A stretch of DNA of 9,448 nt from Phycisphaerae bacterium. GTDB taxonomy: Bacteria > Planctomycetota > Phycisphaerae > UBA1845 > PWPN01. This document shows positions 7,918 through 9,448 of this stretch, piece by piece. Numbering within the stretch: the first letter of the stretch is position 1; every line of letters starts with the position of its first letter. Location: NCBI GenBank assembly GCA_026647385.1, contig JAPKGY010000098.1, positions 1-9,448 on the forward strand. Direction: 5' to 3'. Made by a program: the position numbers and the translations under genes. The notes under the pieces are model-generated. The model was not told the origin of the DNA. It did no database searches and saw nothing but the letters and a program-made list of their open reading frames with translations.

Positions 7918-9448
7918 ATGGGTGAGCGGAAGGGCTCGTATCAGGACCGGGAGGTCGCAGCCATGCAAACCGATCCGGGCCCAGCCGAGCACGGCGAGCA
8001 GGCGCGGAAAGCGGACCGCCTGGCTTTCGTTCTGGAGTCGGTCATTCGCCGCCGAAACAGCGGTGAGAAGATCCCGGACAAGCAGGTGATCCAAAGTCAT
8101 CCCGAGTTGATGCCGGAGTTGGGGGCAAGGCTCAAGGCTTTGCGGCGGGTCGAACAGGCGGAGCGGCGGGCACGTTCCGAGGCCGAGTGCGACGGCTCGC
8201 TGAAGCCGCCGTCCCGGAACGCTCGTTTTCAGACGCCCCCGGACGATCTGTTTCCCGGCTACGAGTTCGCCGACGAGATTCACTACGGCGGCCAGGGTGA
8301 GGTGTACCGGGCAATCCAGAAGGGAACGCGTCGGCCTGTCGCCATCAAGGTGATGCGCGAGATCAAGGTGATGCGCGAGGGGCTCCTGGCCAGGCCGGAG
8401 GAACACGCGCGCTTCCAACGAGAGGTACGGATCCTCGCCCAGTTGAACCATCCGGGGATCGTCACGGTCCATGAGAGCGGCGTGGCGGGCGGACATCTCT
8501 ACCTGGTCATGGATTACATCACCGGCCGGCCGCTGGATGTATACATGGCGATGCGGGAACCATCGATTCGGGAAACGCTCGGGTTGTTCGCCGGGATCTG
8601 CGACGCGGTCAACGCCGCACACCTTCAGGGGATCATCCATCGGGATCTCAAGCCCACGAACATCCTGGTTGATTCGGACGGCCAGCCCCATGTCCTTGAC
8701 TTCGGTCTGGCCAAGGTTACCCCGGACCACCTGTTCGACGATTCGTCGCCCGCGGTCGTGACCGTCACCGGGCAGTTCATGGGCAGCCTGCCCTGGGCGT
8801 CGCCCGAGCAGGCGGAAGGGCTCCCTGCCTGCATCGATCTTCGGACAGACGTCTATTCCCTGGGGGTGATCCTGTACCACATGCTGACCGGCCGATTCCC
8901 CTACCAGATCACCGGCGGCATGCGCGATGTGTTGGACAACATTCTGCGGGCAAGCCCCACCCGTCCGAGCGCGGTCCGCAGACAGATCGACGACGAGGTC
9001 CAGACCATCGTGCTCAAATGTCTGAGCAAGGAACGCGACCGTCGATACCAGAGTGCGGGTGAACTGGCCCGCGACGTTCGGCACTACCTGGCCGGCGAAG
9101 CGATCGAGGCGAAAAGAGACAGCGGCTGGTATACGCTTCGGAAGCATCTGCACCGTTATCGGCTCCCCGTGGCGGTGGTGGCTGCTTGGGTGCTGTTTGT
9201 GACCCTGGCATTGGCGATTTCGCTGGCATTGTGGCGCCAGGCGGCTAACCAGCGAGACCAGGCCGTCGCGGCCAGGATCGAGGCCCGGAGCGCCCAGGCG
9301 GCCGAGAGCCGGCAGCGTCAACGGGCCGAGGATGCCCGGGCCCACGCGGAGGATCGTGAGCTGATCGCCCGGCGACATCAATACGCGGCACATATGAATG
9401 CCGCTTTACAGGCATGGAAGGATGGCGACGCGCGCCGCGTGCTGGAGC
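7918..9448 (+). CDS. Transmembrane Ser/Thr protein kinase (PknB-like), 3' end outside window
   Basis: Open from the ATG at 7918 (GGGAG at 7905-7909, eight bases upstream) to the window edge, 510 codons seen. Residues 31-85 form a conserved-looking helical leader ('SHPELMPELGARLKALRRVE'). The kinase domain spans about 115-392: glycine loop 'YGGQGEVY' (123-130), 'VAIK' with Lys144, alpha-C Glu169 in 'FQREV', catalytic 'HRDLKPTN' (241-248, Asp243), 'DFG' (261-263), 'SPEQ' (295-298) in place of APE, and 'DVYSLGVIL' (311-319). A transmembrane helix follows at about 415-438, then a charged probable coiled coil (439-487) and 'YAAHMNAALQAWKDGDARRVLE'. In planctomycete relatives that last segment leads into WD40 or TPR sensor repeats, here beyond the edge. 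The cytoplasmic kinase probably phosphorylates proteins on Ser/Thr; the adjacent sigma factor is a plausible partner but unproven. Odd feature: the segment IKVMRE is present twice in tandem (143-154), so a second lysine, Lys150, also sits in an 'IKVMRE' context. Confidence 0.93.
   Translation, partial: MGERKGSYQDREVAAMQTDPGPAEHGEQARKADRLAFVLESVIRRRNSGEKIPDKQVIQSHPELMPELGARLKALRRVEQAERRARSEAECDGSLKPPSRNARFQTPPDDLFPGYEFADEIHYGGQGEVYRAIQKGTRRPVAIKVMREIKVMREGLLARPEEHARFQREVRILAQLNHPGIVTVHESGVAGGHLYLVMDYITGRPLDVYMAMREPSIRETLGLFAGICDAVNAAHLQGIIHRDLKPTNILVDSDGQPHVLDFGLAKVTPDHLFDDSSPAVVTVTGQFMGSLPWASPEQAEGLPACIDLRTDVYSLGVILYHMLTGRFPYQITGGMRDVLDNILRASPTRPSAVRRQIDDEVQTIVLKCLSKERDRRYQSAGELARDVRHYLAGEAIEAKRDSGWYTLRKHLHRYRLPVAVVAAWVLFVTLALAISLALWRQAANQRDQAVAARIEARSAQAAESRQRQRAEDARAHAEDRELIARRHQYAAHMNAALQAWKDGDARRVLE
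8344..8379 (+). repeat. Perfect 18-base tandem duplication inside the kinase
   Basis: The unit ATCAAGGTGATGCGCGAG occurs at 8344-8361 and again at 8362-8379 with no mismatch. It is in frame and encodes Ile-Lys-Val-Met-Arg-Glu twice, starting at the catalytic lysine of strand beta 3. Perfect identity suggests a recent duplication by replication slippage, or an assembly or sequencing artefact. As I recall the family, related kinases have the unit once ('VAIKVMREG'). Confidence 0.95.

Noticed and set aside
7678..9393. 571-codon minus-strand frame covering the kinase
   Set aside because: Antisense shadow of the kinase gene, which has every expected kinase motif on the plus strand.

Overview
The window looks like two unrelated pieces of bacterial genome joined near position 3310. 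The left part (1 to about 3312) reads as Acidobacteriota, of Solibacter/Bryobacter type. It holds the tail of a COG2159-type amidohydrolase, then a very large outer-membrane TonB-dependent receptor with an N-terminal carboxypeptidase-regulatory-like domain and the 'DLPLNGRNF' plug motif that is expanded in that phylum. The right part (about 3313 to 9448) reads as Planctomycetota, probably Phycisphaerae-like. It holds a secreted multidomain surface protein (HAF-like propeller, parallel beta-helix, thrombospondin type 3 repeats, kelch-like repeat), and divergently from it an ECF sigma factor followed by a transmembrane Ser/Thr kinase of the planctomycete type. The right part also looks more GC-rich: two 60-base lines counted by eye gave 52-53% on the left and 63-73% on the right.

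Layout: 2-181 (+) amidohydrolase C-terminus; 182-315 intergenic with a weak promoter candidate; 316-3408 (+) TonB-dependent receptor whose last 31 codons are foreign; about 3307-3316 the join; about 3313-6672 (-) surface protein lacking its native C-terminus; 6673-7207 divergent intergenic region; 7208-7846 (+) ECF sigma factor; 7918-9448 (+) Ser/Thr kinase running off the right edge.

The receptor and the surface protein meet tail to tail, each losing its C-terminus at the same point. Neither protein makes sense beyond it: the receptor lacks its final barrel strands and the kelch-like domain stops after about one repeat. The simplest explanation is a chimeric contig (metagenome misassembly or artificial concatenation). 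A real recombination event is the less likely alternative.

On the right, the sigma factor and kinase form a probable co-directional regulatory unit: a membrane kinase that may sense a signal, and a transcription factor that may respond. The surface protein starts on the other side of the shared intergenic region and could be a target, but nothing in the sequence proves this. The kinase carries a perfect 18-base tandem duplication that doubles its catalytic-lysine motif (IKVMRE twice). This is the most interesting local sequence feature besides the join. I saw no RNA gene, CRISPR array, insertion sequence or convincing terminator.
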